Of a stretch of 64,000 bases of DNA, positions 50,370-59,050 are shown one piece after another. Where the stretch lies: positions 1 through 64,000 of the forward strand of contig NZ_BJYA01000013.1 in assembly GCF_007991275.1 (NCBI RefSeq), read 5' to 3'. Position 1 is the stretch's first letter; each line of letters begins with the position of its first letter. A program made the translations under genes and the position numbers. The DNA is from Alkalibacillus haloalkaliphilus. GTDB lineage: Bacteria > Bacillota > Bacilli > Bacillales > Alkalibacillaceae. The notes below the pieces were generated by a model that saw only the letters and a list, made by a program, of their open reading frames with translations, had not been told where the DNA came from and made no database searches.

Positions 50370-51194
50370 TTGAATTACGTTTTTCAAGATGCCAAGACGA
50401 GATGGATTATTTTATGGAGTGTTTTAGCGTTTATCGGTGTATCTATTGTACTGATGATTATTAGAATTCCACTAGAATATAGACCGATCATTACTTCATT
50501 CGTAGCTTTATACCTTATACCACTTCTATGGTTTAGAGCGAAATTACAAGATGAAGATTATCAACTTAAGGACTTGTTTCGTAAATCTGAAAGTAGTTTC
50601 TCAGCCAAAAACTACTCTAGTGCTATTGTTTTCATGACGCTTTATAGCCTAGGTGCAATCACGATTGTCACTGCGATTTTGTGGCAATTTCTATCAGAAA
50701 GTACTAGGTCTTTTATTTTAGAAATTAACGAAGTAGAACTGACTCTTATGATCTTACTTCTTAATTTAGTCATAACCATCGTCGTTGCACCAATTTTTGA
50801 AGAGATTATTTTCAGAGGATTTTTATTTGGGAGAATGAGCTATAAGTTTGGTGTAACGAAAGGTGTCATAATTTCCTCAGTCCTATTTGGGTTACTTCAT
50901 GGGCCAAACTTCATCGGGGCAACGCTAACAGGGATTATTTTGTGTCTCATATTTATTAAAACAGGAAGTTTAATTATACCTGTCATCTTACATATGATTT
51001 ATAACATCTTTGCGTATGCGACAGAAATAGTTCAAGTAAATTTAGGATTTGGAGTACATTTACTTGAAGAGCTAAATTTCACCACATTAGTTTTAATTGG
51101 CGCTATTTTACTAACTATTGGTCTCTTTTGGTTTATTTACTTCTCAAGGAATAATTGGAGTTATGTGAGAGCAAACCAATTTCCGATCGATTAA
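50370..51194 (+). CDS. CPBP-family intramembrane metalloprotease
   Basis: A 274-residue polytopic protein with about eight helices. The CPBP/CaaX-protease motifs are complete: EEIIFRGFLFGRM (EExxxR), FGLLHGPNF with the metal His, and ILHMIYNIFAYA (HxxxN). Family members cleave membrane peptides or act in bacteriocin immunity and stress sensing. The start is taken as TTG at 50370, nine bases after AGGGGG; the TTG at 50361 is too close to that site. A terminator follows at once. Confidence 0.88.
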   Translation: MNYVFQDAKTRWIILWSVLAFIGVSIVLMIIRIPLEYRPIITSFVALYLIPLLWFRAKLQDEDYQLKDLFRKSESSFSAKNYSSAIVFMTLYSLGAITIVTAILWQFLSESTRSFILEINEVELTLMILLLNLVITIVVAPIFEEIIFRGFLFGRMSYKFGVTKGVIISSVLFGLLHGPNFIGATLTGIILCLIFIKTGSLIIPVILHMIYNIFAYATEIVQVNLGFGVHLLEELNFTTLVLIGAILLTIGLFWFIYFSRNNWSYVRANQFPID

Positions 51195-51195
51195 T

Positions 51196-51238
51196 AAAAA
51201 GCAGTTAGACAGCATATAGCTGTTTAACTGCTTTTTAG
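51196..51238. terminator. bidirectional terminator
   Basis: 18-bp arms (51196-51213 with 51219-51236, one G-T pair) and an ATATA loop separate the CPBP gene from the convergent methyltransferase gene. Confidence 0.92.
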
Positions 51239-51247
51239 TTTACGAGT

Positions 51248-51994
51248 TTAAGATTTTACAACTTTAATTCGATAGGATAAACAGTCTTCTAAAGATGCTT
51301 TCGGATTATACTTCCACTCATCCCAGTCCATTGCTCCACCTGGGAACCAACCAACAATTTTCAGTCCTGCCTGATCACACAAACTTTCAATCTCATTAGG
51401 TTTATAACACGCTAATGTCTGTGTGTATGTGTCATCGGGTGCTCCTTCTTCCCACCACGTGTCGACCATTCTTTGATTTTCTTGATCATAGTCGTATTTA
51501 CGTAAAACACTTTTGGACGGATCAATATACATCGATTGCCCAGCTGCCTTTTTCCAATAGTTCGGGTTGTAAATATCGATCAACCCAACGCCATTAGGTT
51601 TAAGCCACTGATTAATTCGCTTTAATAAATAGAGTTGTTCGTCATCACCATCGACTCCAAAACCGTCGATATACAATAGAACATCGAATGAATCAATTAG
51701 ATCGACATCATAAAAACTAGCGCAAATAGACGTGACACCCAGAGGTTCGTCTTGCCTTGCGAAATCCACTAAATCAGGGACTAACTCAACAGTGGTCACA
51801 TCTTTTCCTAACGAAGCCACTGCTTTTGCGAGATGACCGTTACCAGCCCCAATTTCTAAAACCGACTGAAACGGCTGATTAACTTGTTGTTCAATTTCTT
51901 TAGCCCAATCTAAATAGTTCTCACTGTACTCATGTAAATAAGCAAACATCTCAAATTGTCGATTGTAAAAAGGTTTTACCCATTTTGATTCCAT
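51248..51994 (-). CDS. class I SAM-dependent methyltransferase
   Basis: A 248-residue enzyme. Motif I is VLEIGAGNGHLAKAV, followed by VTTVELVPDLVDFA, the substrate-side DVLLYIDGFGVDGDDEQ and GVGLIDIYNPNYW. The C-terminal half has an extra beta region (GWFPGGAMDWDEWKYNP). The start is ATG after CAGGAGG. It is monocistronic. The substrate is unknown. Confidence 0.86.
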   Translation of the reverse strand: MESKWVKPFYNRQFEMFAYLHEYSENYLDWAKEIEQQVNQPFQSVLEIGAGNGHLAKAVASLGKDVTTVELVPDLVDFARQDEPLGVTSICASFYDVDLIDSFDVLLYIDGFGVDGDDEQLYLLKRINQWLKPNGVGLIDIYNPNYWKKAAGQSMYIDPSKSVLRKYDYDQENQRMVDTWWEEGAPDDTYTQTLACYKPNEIESLCDQAGLKIVGWFPGGAMDWDEWKYNPKASLEDCLSYRIKVVKS

Positions 51995-52071
51995 ATCATA
52001 ACCTCCTGTAATTTTTGATTAAATTACAGGTCTAATTAGAAATTCAAAATCCCCATCGCCTTTCCCTCACT

Positions 52072-52407
52072 TTACAATTTTCTAAAGATATAAATATTGA
52101 GAACAAATAAACCTATTAAAAGGATCCTGGTCATCAACTGCTCCCCTAAGATTAAAATTAATGCCAGAAGTATAAGATTAATCGCTATTTCTAGTAGGTT
52201 TAAGAAGATTGAATTGCCTTCATTAACTTGGTTAGAAACCGTCATTAAAACAATTGAAAAGAAAATTATAGTTAAAAGTACAACTGTGTTGATTTCGATT
52301 GCTATGCTTAGAAAAGCTACCGTAATTAGTATTAGAATACCTAAAGTTAAATAGATATTTGGTTTTTTAACGATTGTCATTGGACGACCCCATTCAAATT
52401 CTTCCAT
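52072..52407 (-). CDS. small hypothetical membrane protein
   Basis: A 111-residue protein with four hydrophobic helices (such as IYLTLGILILITVAFLSIA) and short loops. The ATG at 52407 has no clear ribosome binding site; the Met at codon 10 follows a weak GGGG and may be the true start. No family recognised. It stands between convergent-free neighbours on the same strand. Confidence 0.55.
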   Translation of the reverse strand: MEEFEWGRPMTIVKKPNIYLTLGILILITVAFLSIAIEINTVVLLTIIFFSIVLMTVSNQVNEGNSIFLNLLEIAINLILLALILILGEQLMTRILLIGLFVLNIYIFRKL

Positions 52408-52458
52408 TTCAGTCTATCGTACAAGAAACAATAGGTGGTGGCAATATTTCACAAAAAA

Positions 52459-53169
52459 TCAAATGGTGAACCGGTAAGATACAACGGTGTATTTTTCTTC
52501 ACACCCATTAGCTTTCATTATATTTCTCATCGGTTTATTGTCTTCCTCTGTAACTCCAAGATATGACTTAGCATTAAACTCATTACGCAATCTCTCAAGG
52601 CTAATGGCATGAAGAATCTTCCCATAACCTTTTCCTAAAAATTTCGAATGAACTCCCATCCAAAAGATTCTCCCTTCTTGATCTGTATTAGGCTCAATAT
52701 GAGGGAGTACAACCCCGACAGGCTGTCCATCTTCTACGTAAACAGTGAACATTTGGTCCGCCTGGTTAGGTAATTCTTGCTTCATTCCCTCTAGAAACTG
52801 CTCAGCTCTGTCATAATCAACCGCCATAATCTTTGAGAGGAATTCAATCGACTTTGGATTAATTACTGACCAGACGTCATAATCATAATGCGGGAGCGGT
52901 AACTTTTCTAAAGTGTTTGTATAAACTACTCTTTTACCTTGTACCTTCAACAATTTATTTATCTTAGGGAACTGATCATACATTTCTGTTCGACATTCAA
53001 ATAAGATCCGATTGTATGGCGTTTGATCTAGTTCTTTGCACAAATTATACACTAATAAATCAGCTTCTTTTGCTTGTTCAATATTGTCATCAAACTTCTC
53101 TAATATAACTGTATTCTGATTAATTAACACTTGAACATTAAAAGATTCAAGGTCTTTAAAGATTTTCAC
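52459..53169 (-). CDS. GNAT family N-acetyltransferase (C-terminal domain)
   Basis: About 236 residues. The N-terminal ~120 residues are a helical/strand region without recognised family; the C-terminal ~110 form a GNAT domain with VYVEDGQPVGVVLPHI, IFWMGVHSKFLGKGYGKIL and SYLGVTEEDNKPMRNIMKANG. The start is GTG at 53169, six bases after GGGGAG; a TTG two codons earlier is in frame. It stands between a terminator and the next gene. The acceptor is unknown. Confidence 0.8.
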   Translation of the reverse strand: MKIFKDLESFNVQVLINQNTVILEKFDDNIEQAKEADLLVYNLCKELDQTPYNRILFECRTEMYDQFPKINKLLKVQGKRVVYTNTLEKLPLPHYDYDVWSVINPKSIEFLSKIMAVDYDRAEQFLEGMKQELPNQADQMFTVYVEDGQPVGVVLPHIEPNTDQEGRIFWMGVHSKFLGKGYGKILHAISLERLRNEFNAKSYLGVTEEDNKPMRNIMKANGCEEKYTVVSYRFTI

Positions 53170-53186
53170 TGCCAACTCCCCTTAAA

Positions 53187-53239
53187 CAAAACAAAGCACG
53201 CATTTGTTTACGTTAATTGTAATCACAAATGCGTGCTTT
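53187..53239 (-). terminator. terminator after wrbA-like gene
   Basis: A perfect 15-bp stem AAAGCACGCATTTGT with its complement (53193-53207, 53225-53239), followed on the minus strand by TTTGTTTTGTTT. Confidence 0.9.
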
Positions 53240-53276
53240 TTAAATACTAGTTTATTAGATTATAATCGAAATCTAT

Positions 53277-53936
53277 TTATTGGTTTCCGTTTTTCACTGA
53301 TTGTGCAATGTTAACCGTACGTTTCGCTTGATGTTTAACAGCACCTTCAACATCTTCAACCATATTACCTTCTTGGTCGACTGTTACACTCGTTCCGTAT
53401 GGGTTTCCTCCAGCTCCAAAAATAACAGGATCTGAATAACCTGGTGCAGCAATAATCGCGCCCCAATGCATCATAGATGTATAAAGTGATAATAATGTTG
53501 CTTCTTGACCACCATGTGGGTTTTGTGCAGAACTCATACCACTTACGACTTTATTAACTGTTTTACCACTTGCCCAAAGGCCACCTTGCGTATCTAGGAA
53601 TTGCTTCATTTGTGCAGGCAAGTTACCAAAACGAGTTGGTACGCTGAAGATAATCGCATCTGCCCACTCGATATCATCTGAAGTAGCTACTGGTACATCT
53701 TTTGTAGCTTCTACAGTTGCTTTCCATGCTTCATTTTCATCAATTACTGACTGAGGTGCTAATTCTTCAACCTTCAACACTTTTACGTCTGCACCTGATT
53801 CTTTTGCACCTTCTGCAGCCCATTTAGCCATTTCGTAATTTGTTCCACCCATACTATAAAATACTACTGCTAATTTAACATTTGACATATCTTGACTCTC
53901 CTTTGTTTTTCCAAAAATTTTATCTAATAACCCCAT
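53277..53936 (-). CDS. wrbA: WrbA-type NAD(P)H:quinone oxidoreductase
   Basis: A flavodoxin-fold FMN protein that reduces quinones by two electrons. The FMN loop is VVFYSMGGTNYEMAKW; FSVPTRFGNLPAQMKQFLD, GGQEATLLSLYTSMMHWG and GAGGNPYGTS are diagnostic. Two in-frame starts each have a good site: ATG at 53936 (AGGTG) adds MGLLDKIFGKTKESQD, and ATG at 53888 (AAAGGAGAG) gives the usual ~203-residue WrbA. The gene is monocistronic with a strong terminator. A 22-bp palindrome upstream suggests MarR-type quinone-responsive control. Confidence 0.92.
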   Translation of the reverse strand: MGLLDKIFGKTKESQDMSNVKLAVVFYSMGGTNYEMAKWAAEGAKESGADVKVLKVEELAPQSVIDENEAWKATVEATKDVPVATSDDIEWADAIIFSVPTRFGNLPAQMKQFLDTQGGLWASGKTVNKVVSGMSSAQNPHGGQEATLLSLYTSMMHWGAIIAAPGYSDPVIFGAGGNPYGTSVTVDQEGNMVEDVEGAVKHQAKRTVNIAQSVKNGNQ

Positions 53937-54040
53937 AACGACACCTACTTTCATTATTTTTCAGAGAAACTAATGAAACCACCTCCACCAGTTAAAAGGT
54001 TAATAGTAATTTTAACCTCTAATGAGTATCATAAACTTAT

Positions 54041-54062
54041 TTTATCTTGAATTCAAGATAAA
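54041..54062. promoter_or_regulatory. 22-bp perfect palindrome upstream of wrbA
   Basis: TTTATCTTGAA and its exact reverse complement meet at 54051/54052. The core ATCTTGAATTCAAGAT resembles MhqR-type MarR operators (ATCTCGAATTCGAGAT). It lies about 105 bases upstream of the first wrbA start. Confidence 0.65.
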
Positions 54063-54071
54063 TGTTTATAA

Positions 54072-54108
54072 TAAAAAAAGCTCGGGTTAGTTAAACCAAA
54101 CCGAGCTT
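54072..54108 (-). terminator. terminator after SDR gene
   Basis: Arms AAGCTCGG and CCGAGCTT with extension (54078-54088, 54099-54108) precede a run of T residues on the minus strand. Confidence 0.85.
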
Positions 54109-54123
54109 CTAATACAACTTCTC

Positions 54124-54873
54124 TTATTTCGTACTTGTAAAACCACCATCGATCCTAATCACATCTCCATTAATATATGGTGCATATGATGTAAGTAAGA
54201 ATGTGACGAGTTCAGCTACTTCTTCAGGTGTCCCTAATCTTTTTTGTGGAATGCCTTGCTCTGCGCTTTCTTTCATTTCTGGATTATCTTCAAAATATTT
54301 CTTAACCATTGGTGTTTCGGTTGGGCCTGGTGCAATGGCATTAACGCGTAAGCCATCTTTCGCATATTCAGCCACCATACTTTTCGTCATGCCAACAATA
54401 CCATGTTTTGTAGCTGAGTAAGTGACGACTGTACTTTGGCCAATGACTCCTGCACTTGATGAAGTATTGACGATCGAACCTCCACCGTTTTTCACCATCA
54501 CATCAGCCACATAATGCATCCCATACAAGGCTCCGAGCATATTAATCTCAACAATTTTATTAATTTCATCAACATCTGTTTCTAAAAATAACTTCCCACT
54601 ACCTGAGATTCCGGCGTTATTAAAGAAATAATCAATTGTTCCATATTTCTCTACAGTTTGGTCAACGTATTTTTTAACTTCATCAGCTTTTGACACATCC
54701 GCTTTTACGAAAAAAGCATCAGCCCCTGCTTGTTTAACTAATTCAACAGTTTCTTGTCCGCTATCTTGATCGACATCGACAACAACTATATTAATACCTT
54801 TTTCCGCCATCTGTTTGGCTGTCACTCGACCTAAACCACTTCCACCACCAGTAATAACTGCTACTTTGCTCAT
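54124..54873 (-). CDS. SDR-family oxidoreductase
   Basis: A 249-residue classical SDR. Cofactor loop TGGGSGLGRVT, acidic VVDVDQD favouring NAD, DYFFNNAGISG, catalytic Ser in NTSSSAG and YSATKHG. INGDVIRIDGGFT is the family C-terminus, as in acetoin/glucose-type dehydrogenases. Start at the ATG after AGGAGGT, eight codons inside the frame. It has its own terminator. The substrate is unknown. Confidence 0.9.
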   Translation of the reverse strand: MSKVAVITGGGSGLGRVTAKQMAEKGINIVVVDVDQDSGQETVELVKQAGADAFFVKADVSKADEVKKYVDQTVEKYGTIDYFFNNAGISGSGKLFLETDVDEINKIVEINMLGALYGMHYVADVMVKNGGGSIVNTSSSAGVIGQSTVVTYSATKHGIVGMTKSMVAEYAKDGLRVNAIAPGPTETPMVKKYFEDNPEMKESAEQGIPQKRLGTPEEVAELVTFLLTSYAPYINGDVIRIDGGFTSTK

Positions 54874-54947
54874 TAGAATACCTCCTAAAAAATTCATCCA
54901 TTATAAGTATTCCTTTTTTCACTACCATTAATCAGGTGAGATAGGAT

Positions 54948-54980
54948 AAAAAAGAGAGGAAACAGTATTCTGTCTCCTCT
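54948..54980 (-). terminator. terminator after dus gene
   Basis: 11-bp arms (54955-54965 with 54970-54980, one G-T pair) are followed by TTTTTT on the minus strand. Confidence 0.88.
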
Positions 54981-54990
54981 CATCACCTTA

Positions 54991-55989
54991 CTAAGAGATA
55001 ATAAACTTTTTATCTCCTGTTATTTCATTGTTCTCTTCAAACTCATCAAGTAATGCACGAACTTCATCAGTAGTGTTCGTATCCATTAACTTGTTGCGCA
55101 GCTCTGCTGACCCGCGGAATCCGCGAACATATATTTTGAAAAAGCGTCGAAGTGGTTTAAACAACCTTGGCTCAAGTTCCTCTGAATATTGATCATGAAG
55201 ATCAAGCTGCAACCTTAGAAGATCAAGTAATTCATCACTTGTATGCTCTTTTTTCTCTTTTTCAAACGCAAACGGATTATGGAAAACGCCGCGTCCAATC
55301 ATAACGCCGTCTACACCGTATTTTTCTACGAGCTCAAGTCCTTTTTGACGATCAGGAATATCACCATTGATCGTCAATAACGTATGAGGAGCTACTTCAT
55401 CACGAAGCTTCTTGATCTCCGGAATGAGCTCCCAGTGAGCATCAACGTTACTCATTTCTTTTTTCGTACGTAGATGGATAGAAAGATTGACAATATCTTG
55501 TTCAAGGACGTGTTTCAGCCAGTCACGCCATTCCTCTACTTCTGTATATCCAAGTCTCGTCTTCACACTTACAGGTAAGCCACCAGCTTTGGCAGCTTGA
55601 ATAATGTCCGCTGCAACGTCTGGGCGTCTGATTAGCCCACAGCCCTTTCCTTTTGGTGCTACATTAGGAGCTGGACAACCCATATTAATATCAATACCTC
55701 TGAAACCTAGCTCAGCCATCCCAATACTCATTTCTCGGAAATACTCGGGCTTATCTCCCCAAATATGAGCGACAATCGGCTGCTCGTCTTCAGTGAAAGT
55801 AAGACGACCACGCAGGCTGTCTCGCCCTTCTGGATGACAGTAGCTTTCCGTATTGGCAAACTCCGTGAAAAACACATCTGGTCTAGCCGCTTCACTTATA
55901 ACATGGCGGAATACGACATCCGTCACAGCTTCCATTGGTGCAAGTACGAAAAACGGTCGTGGTAACTCATGCCAAAAATTATCTTTCAT
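54991..55989 (-). CDS. tRNA-dihydrouridine synthase
   Basis: A 332-residue FMN enzyme that reduces uridine in tRNA. The FMN site begins at [17 protein letters not shown]; catalytic Cys lies in [20 protein letters not shown], then [29 protein letters not shown] and [15 protein letters not shown]. The C-terminal helical domain ([16 protein letters not shown]) binds tRNA. It is of the second Dus type of bacilli rather than DusB beside lysS. The start is ATG with AAGGGG upstream. It is monocistronic. Confidence 0.92.
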   Translation of the reverse strand: MKDNFWHELPRPFFVLAPMEAVTDVVFRHVISEAARPDVFFTEFANTESYCHPEGRDSLRGRLTFTEDEQPIVAHIWGDKPEYFREMSIGMAELGFRGIDINMGCPAPNVAPKGKGCGLIRRPDVAADIIQAAKAGGLPVSVKTRLGYTEVEEWRDWLKHVLEQDIVNLSIHLRTKKEMSNVDAHWELIPEIKKLRDEVAPHTLLTINGDIPDRQKGLELVEKYGVDGVMIGRGVFHNPFAFEKEKKEHTSDELLDLLRLQLDLHDQYSEELEPRLFKPLRRFFKIYVRGFRGSAELRNKLMDTNTTDEVRALLDEFEENNEITGDKKFIIS

Positions 55990-56442
55990 CTCAATTCGAC
56001 CCCTTTCCTTACAAATTTCCCTTGTCTAATATTTAAACGTTAAGGTTTCCTAACAATCTTATAGTTTTTCAACCATTATATACTTTAATAGGTACAAGAG
56101 AAAAGTGCAAGGTAAATCGGTTAAGATATCCTTCCGTTTATTTCTAGAGCATAAAAAAGAATTTTTGGTTAAACGTTCTTCTCTGACATCGTGTCATATT
56201 TACTCTCCTCAGCAATATATTTGAACCAAGTGTCTATGTCTCTGTCTGATTAAGTATAACCGATGCATTTTCGATTCAAGAAGTTTTGGAAGTAACGTCT
56301 GCTTGGCTTACTTCATATCGTAATGATATCCCCTTTAACAATTATTCACTTACTAATCACACTTAAATTTTTCAAGACTTGGAAAAGAAAGGGAAAGTGC
56401 CCTCTTTATAAACAATTTTAGAAATACTCGTTCATTATTTTG
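55990..56442. other. gene-free stretch with a possible decayed coding fragment
   Basis: No complete gene was found. On the minus strand 56169-56246 reads SDRDIDTWFKYIAEESKYDT then MSEKNV and a stop, coding-like but without a start. It may be a remnant of a TetR-type N-terminus. Near 56380-56405 there is a weak GGG...CCC hairpin. The rest is AT-rich and featureless. Confidence 0.3.
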
Positions 56443-56471
56443 TTGCTTAAATTCAAAGTTGGTGGTAGAAT
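56443..56471 (+). promoter_or_regulatory. promoter candidate for amino-acid ABC operon
   Basis: TTGCTT (56443-56448) and TAGAAT (56466-56471) are separated by 17 bases, about 60 bases before the first start codon. Confidence 0.45.
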
Positions 56472-56530
56472 TTAATTTGTTAAACCTGACTAAACAACTA
56501 TGAATTATAGGGATTAGGAGGATGGAGAAT

Positions 56531-57418
56531 TTGAAAAAGTTTTTATCGGTTTTATTTATATCAACAATCGTATTGCTTGCAGCTTGTGGTACTGCAGATG
56601 AAGACGGATCACAAGGTGATACGTCAGAGGTAGAAGAAACTGGGGAATCTGCCAATGGAGAAGATACATTGTGGCAAGATGTTCAAGAAGCCGGCAAACT
56701 TGTCGTAGGGACATCAGGAACATATGCACCAGTCACTTATCACGATGAAAATAACGAACTAACTGGTTTCGATGTTGAAATGATGCGTGAAATAGGGGAA
56801 CGTTTAGGAGTGGAAGTCGAATTTAGTACGATGGATTTCGATGGGATCCTTCCTGCGTTAAGGAATGGACAGATTGATATTGCCTCGAATGATTTTGCAA
56901 TCACTGAAGAACGTGAAGAAATTTTCACTTTTACAGAACCTTATAAGTTTTCGTATGGGTCGGTTATTGTTCGATCAGACGATATGGGGAATTTCGAATC
57001 AGCCTATGATTTAGAAGGAGTTCCAGTTGCACTTGGTTCTTTAACAAGTAACTATGCAATCTTCGCAGAAAACATTGGTGCTGATGGGACCGCTTATGAC
57101 GGTGGTGTCGATGCTATTTTAAGAGATATTATTAATGAGAATCAAGATGCCTACTTAAATGATGTGCTTGTCTTGCATCGAACATTAGAAGGGTTCGATG
57201 ATGACAGTCTAGCAGTTGCTGAACAAGTAAAGTTTCACGCAACTGAAAGTGCATTCCCAATGCTGAAGGGAAATAATTCACTGAAGGAAGTCATTGATGA
57301 AGTTCTGCAAGAAATGAAAGAAGATGGCACGGTTGCAGAGTTATCACAAGAGTTTTTCGGAGCAGATGCATCTGAGCCTGTCGATCAAGATGAGGTAGTT
57401 AGTTTAGAAGGAAACTAA
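56531..57418 (+). CDS. amino-acid ABC transporter substrate-binding lipoprotein
   Basis: A 295-residue exported lipoprotein with a signal peptide ending in LLAAC and an acidic linker. The SBP_bac_3 domain begins at VQEAGKLVVGTSGTYAPVTY and has LTGFDVEMMREIGERLGVEV, the MDFDGILPALRNGQIDI segment and TFTEPYKFSYG. The pattern fits polar amino acid or cystine binding proteins. The start is probably TTG at 56531, nine bases after AGGAGG; an ATG at 56522 touches that site. It is the first gene of a three-gene importer. Confidence 0.92.
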   Translation: MKKFLSVLFISTIVLLAACGTADEDGSQGDTSEVEETGESANGEDTLWQDVQEAGKLVVGTSGTYAPVTYHDENNELTGFDVEMMREIGERLGVEVEFSTMDFDGILPALRNGQIDIASNDFAITEEREEIFTFTEPYKFSYGSVIVRSDDMGNFESAYDLEGVPVALGSLTSNYAIFAENIGADGTAYDGGVDAILRDIINENQDAYLNDVLVLHRTLEGFDDDSLAVAEQVKFHATESAFPMLKGNNSLKEVIDEVLQEMKEDGTVAELSQEFFGADASEPVDQDEVVSLEGN

Positions 57419-57513
57419 GGATAGTAAGAGAGGTACAAGGTCGTCCTTGTATCTCTTTTTATACATATGATGCATGTGTGGATTGAAAAGCAATGTTGGA
57501 AAGGAGGATTATG

Positions 57514-58215
57514 ATGATTGAATGGTTCAAAAATATTCAATGGGAGCATCTTTATGATCCACAATTAGCATGGGATTCTCTCCCATTTTTATTAGATGCT
57601 GCAAAAATCACAATTTTTATAGCATTAATTAGTATGTTTTTTGCGCTTATATTTGGCTTGTTTTTAGCTATGGCGAGAATGTCAAATTTTTGGTTTTTGA
57701 GGTGGCCAGCACGTATTTATATTTCATTTATGCGTGGAACTCCGCTACTTGTTTTTTTATTCATTTTATATTATGGCCTGCCGGTAATCGGTATTCAATT
57801 TGATAGTCCAATCACCGCAGGAATTGTTGGAATTAGTTTAAACTTTGCCGCTTACAATGCTGAGGTCATTCGCTCCGCATTAATGTCTGTTCCAAGAGGG
57901 CAATGGGAATCTGCAGCAGCATTACAGATGGGGTACTGGCAAACGATGCGAAGAATTATTATTCCTCAAGCAACTAGAATCGCTTTACCTCCAACCTTTA
58001 ATATTTTTCTCGATGTTGTCAAAGGAACATCTTTAGCATCGGTTATTACAGTTCATGAACTATTATACGGGGCACGTCTCATTGCTGGAAGAACGTATGA
58101 AAGTATGACGATGTACATAACCGCAGCCCTTATTTATTGGGTCATTTGTATTATTATTGGTCATTTCCAAGAACGATTAGAGAAGCGCTATAACCGATAT
58201 TTAAATAAAACTTAG
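57514..58215 (+). CDS. amino-acid ABC transporter permease
   Basis: A 233-residue His/Glu/Gln-type permease with five helices. The EAA loop is [20 protein letters not shown] followed by [12 protein letters not shown]. The segment [22 protein letters not shown] is the conserved third helix region. The start is the ATG six bases after AAGGAGG; another ATG just before is too close. Located 95 bases behind the binding-protein gene and 17 bases before the ATPase gene. Confidence 0.92.
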   Translation: MIEWFKNIQWEHLYDPQLAWDSLPFLLDAAKITIFIALISMFFALIFGLFLAMARMSNFWFLRWPARIYISFMRGTPLLVFLFILYYGLPVIGIQFDSPITAGIVGISLNFAAYNAEVIRSALMSVPRGQWESAAALQMGYWQTMRRIIIPQATRIALPPTFNIFLDVVKGTSLASVITVHELLYGARLIAGRTYESMTMYITAALIYWVICIIIGHFQERLEKRYNRYLNKT

Positions 58216-58232
58216 AAAAGGGGCTGTTTGTC

Positions 58233-58973
58233 ATGATTGATGTGAAACATTTAAAAAAATCTTTCGGTGAGAATACTGTCCTCGAGTCGATTGATTTTAG
58301 TGTTCAAAAAGGGGAAGTTGTATGTTTAATTGGCGCTTCGGGTTCCGGGAAAACGACACTGCTCCGTTGTTTAAACCTATTAGAACTACCTAATTATGGT
58401 TCCATTACTATTGGGGATAAAGCGGTAAATTTCAGTGGAAAGAAACTCGATAAAAAAGAAATGAAAGAGTTACGTAAATATTCTGGGATGGTCTTTCAAG
58501 GATTTCATTTATTTCCGCATAAGACAGTCATTGAAAATATTATTGAAGCGCCATTAATCGTGCAAAGAAGAAAAAGAGATTCTCTAGTTATAGAAGGTGA
58601 AAAACTTCTAAAAAAAGTAGGGATGTTTGAACATAAAGATAAGTATCCTGATTCCTTGTCGGGAGGGCAACAACAGCGTGCTGCCATTGCCAGGTCTTTA
58701 ATGATGAATCCTGAGGTTTTATTATTTGATGAACCGACTTCGGCATTAGATCCTCAATTAGTTCGAGAAGTACTTCGAGTGATAGAGGCATTAGCTAAAG
58801 AAGGGCAAACGATGGTGATCGTCACTCATGAAATGAATTTTGCAAAAAGAGTGGCCGACAAAGTATTTTTCATGGATGAAGGATATATTATAGAAAGCGG
58901 GAATGCAAAAGATGCACTTGAGACACCGAAGAAGCAAAGAACGAAGGAGTTTTTGCAGTTATTAAGTGAATAG
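58233..58973 (+). CDS. amino-acid ABC transporter ATP-binding protein
   Basis: A 246-residue GlnQ/TcyC-type ATPase. Walker A is [13 protein letters not shown]-loop [11 protein letters not shown], signature [15 protein letters not shown], Walker [13 protein letters not shown] and H-loop [10 protein letters not shown]. All motifs are intact. The start is ATG with AAAAGGGG upstream. It ends the operon at a strong terminator. Together with the two preceding genes it makes a complete importer. Confidence 0.94.
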   Translation: MIDVKHLKKSFGENTVLESIDFSVQKGEVVCLIGASGSGKTTLLRCLNLLELPNYGSITIGDKAVNFSGKKLDKKEMKELRKYSGMVFQGFHLFPHKTVIENIIEAPLIVQRRKRDSLVIEGEKLLKKVGMFEHKDKYPDSLSGGQQQRAAIARSLMMNPEVLLFDEPTSALDPQLVREVLRVIEALAKEGQTMVIVTHEMNFAKRVADKVFFMDEGYIIESGNAKDALETPKKQRTKEFLQLLSE

Positions 58974-58993
58974 TTTTGGAAAGCTTGTAGGAA

Positions 58994-59034
58994 AAACAAG
59001 GGAACCCCTGATAAAGGGATTCCCTTGTTTTTTA
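58994..59034 (+). terminator. terminator after the amino-acid ABC operon
   Basis: A 14-bp stem with one bulge (58994-59007 with 59016-59030) ends in six T residues. Confidence 0.9.
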
Positions 59035-59050
59035 CACACTATTACGAACT

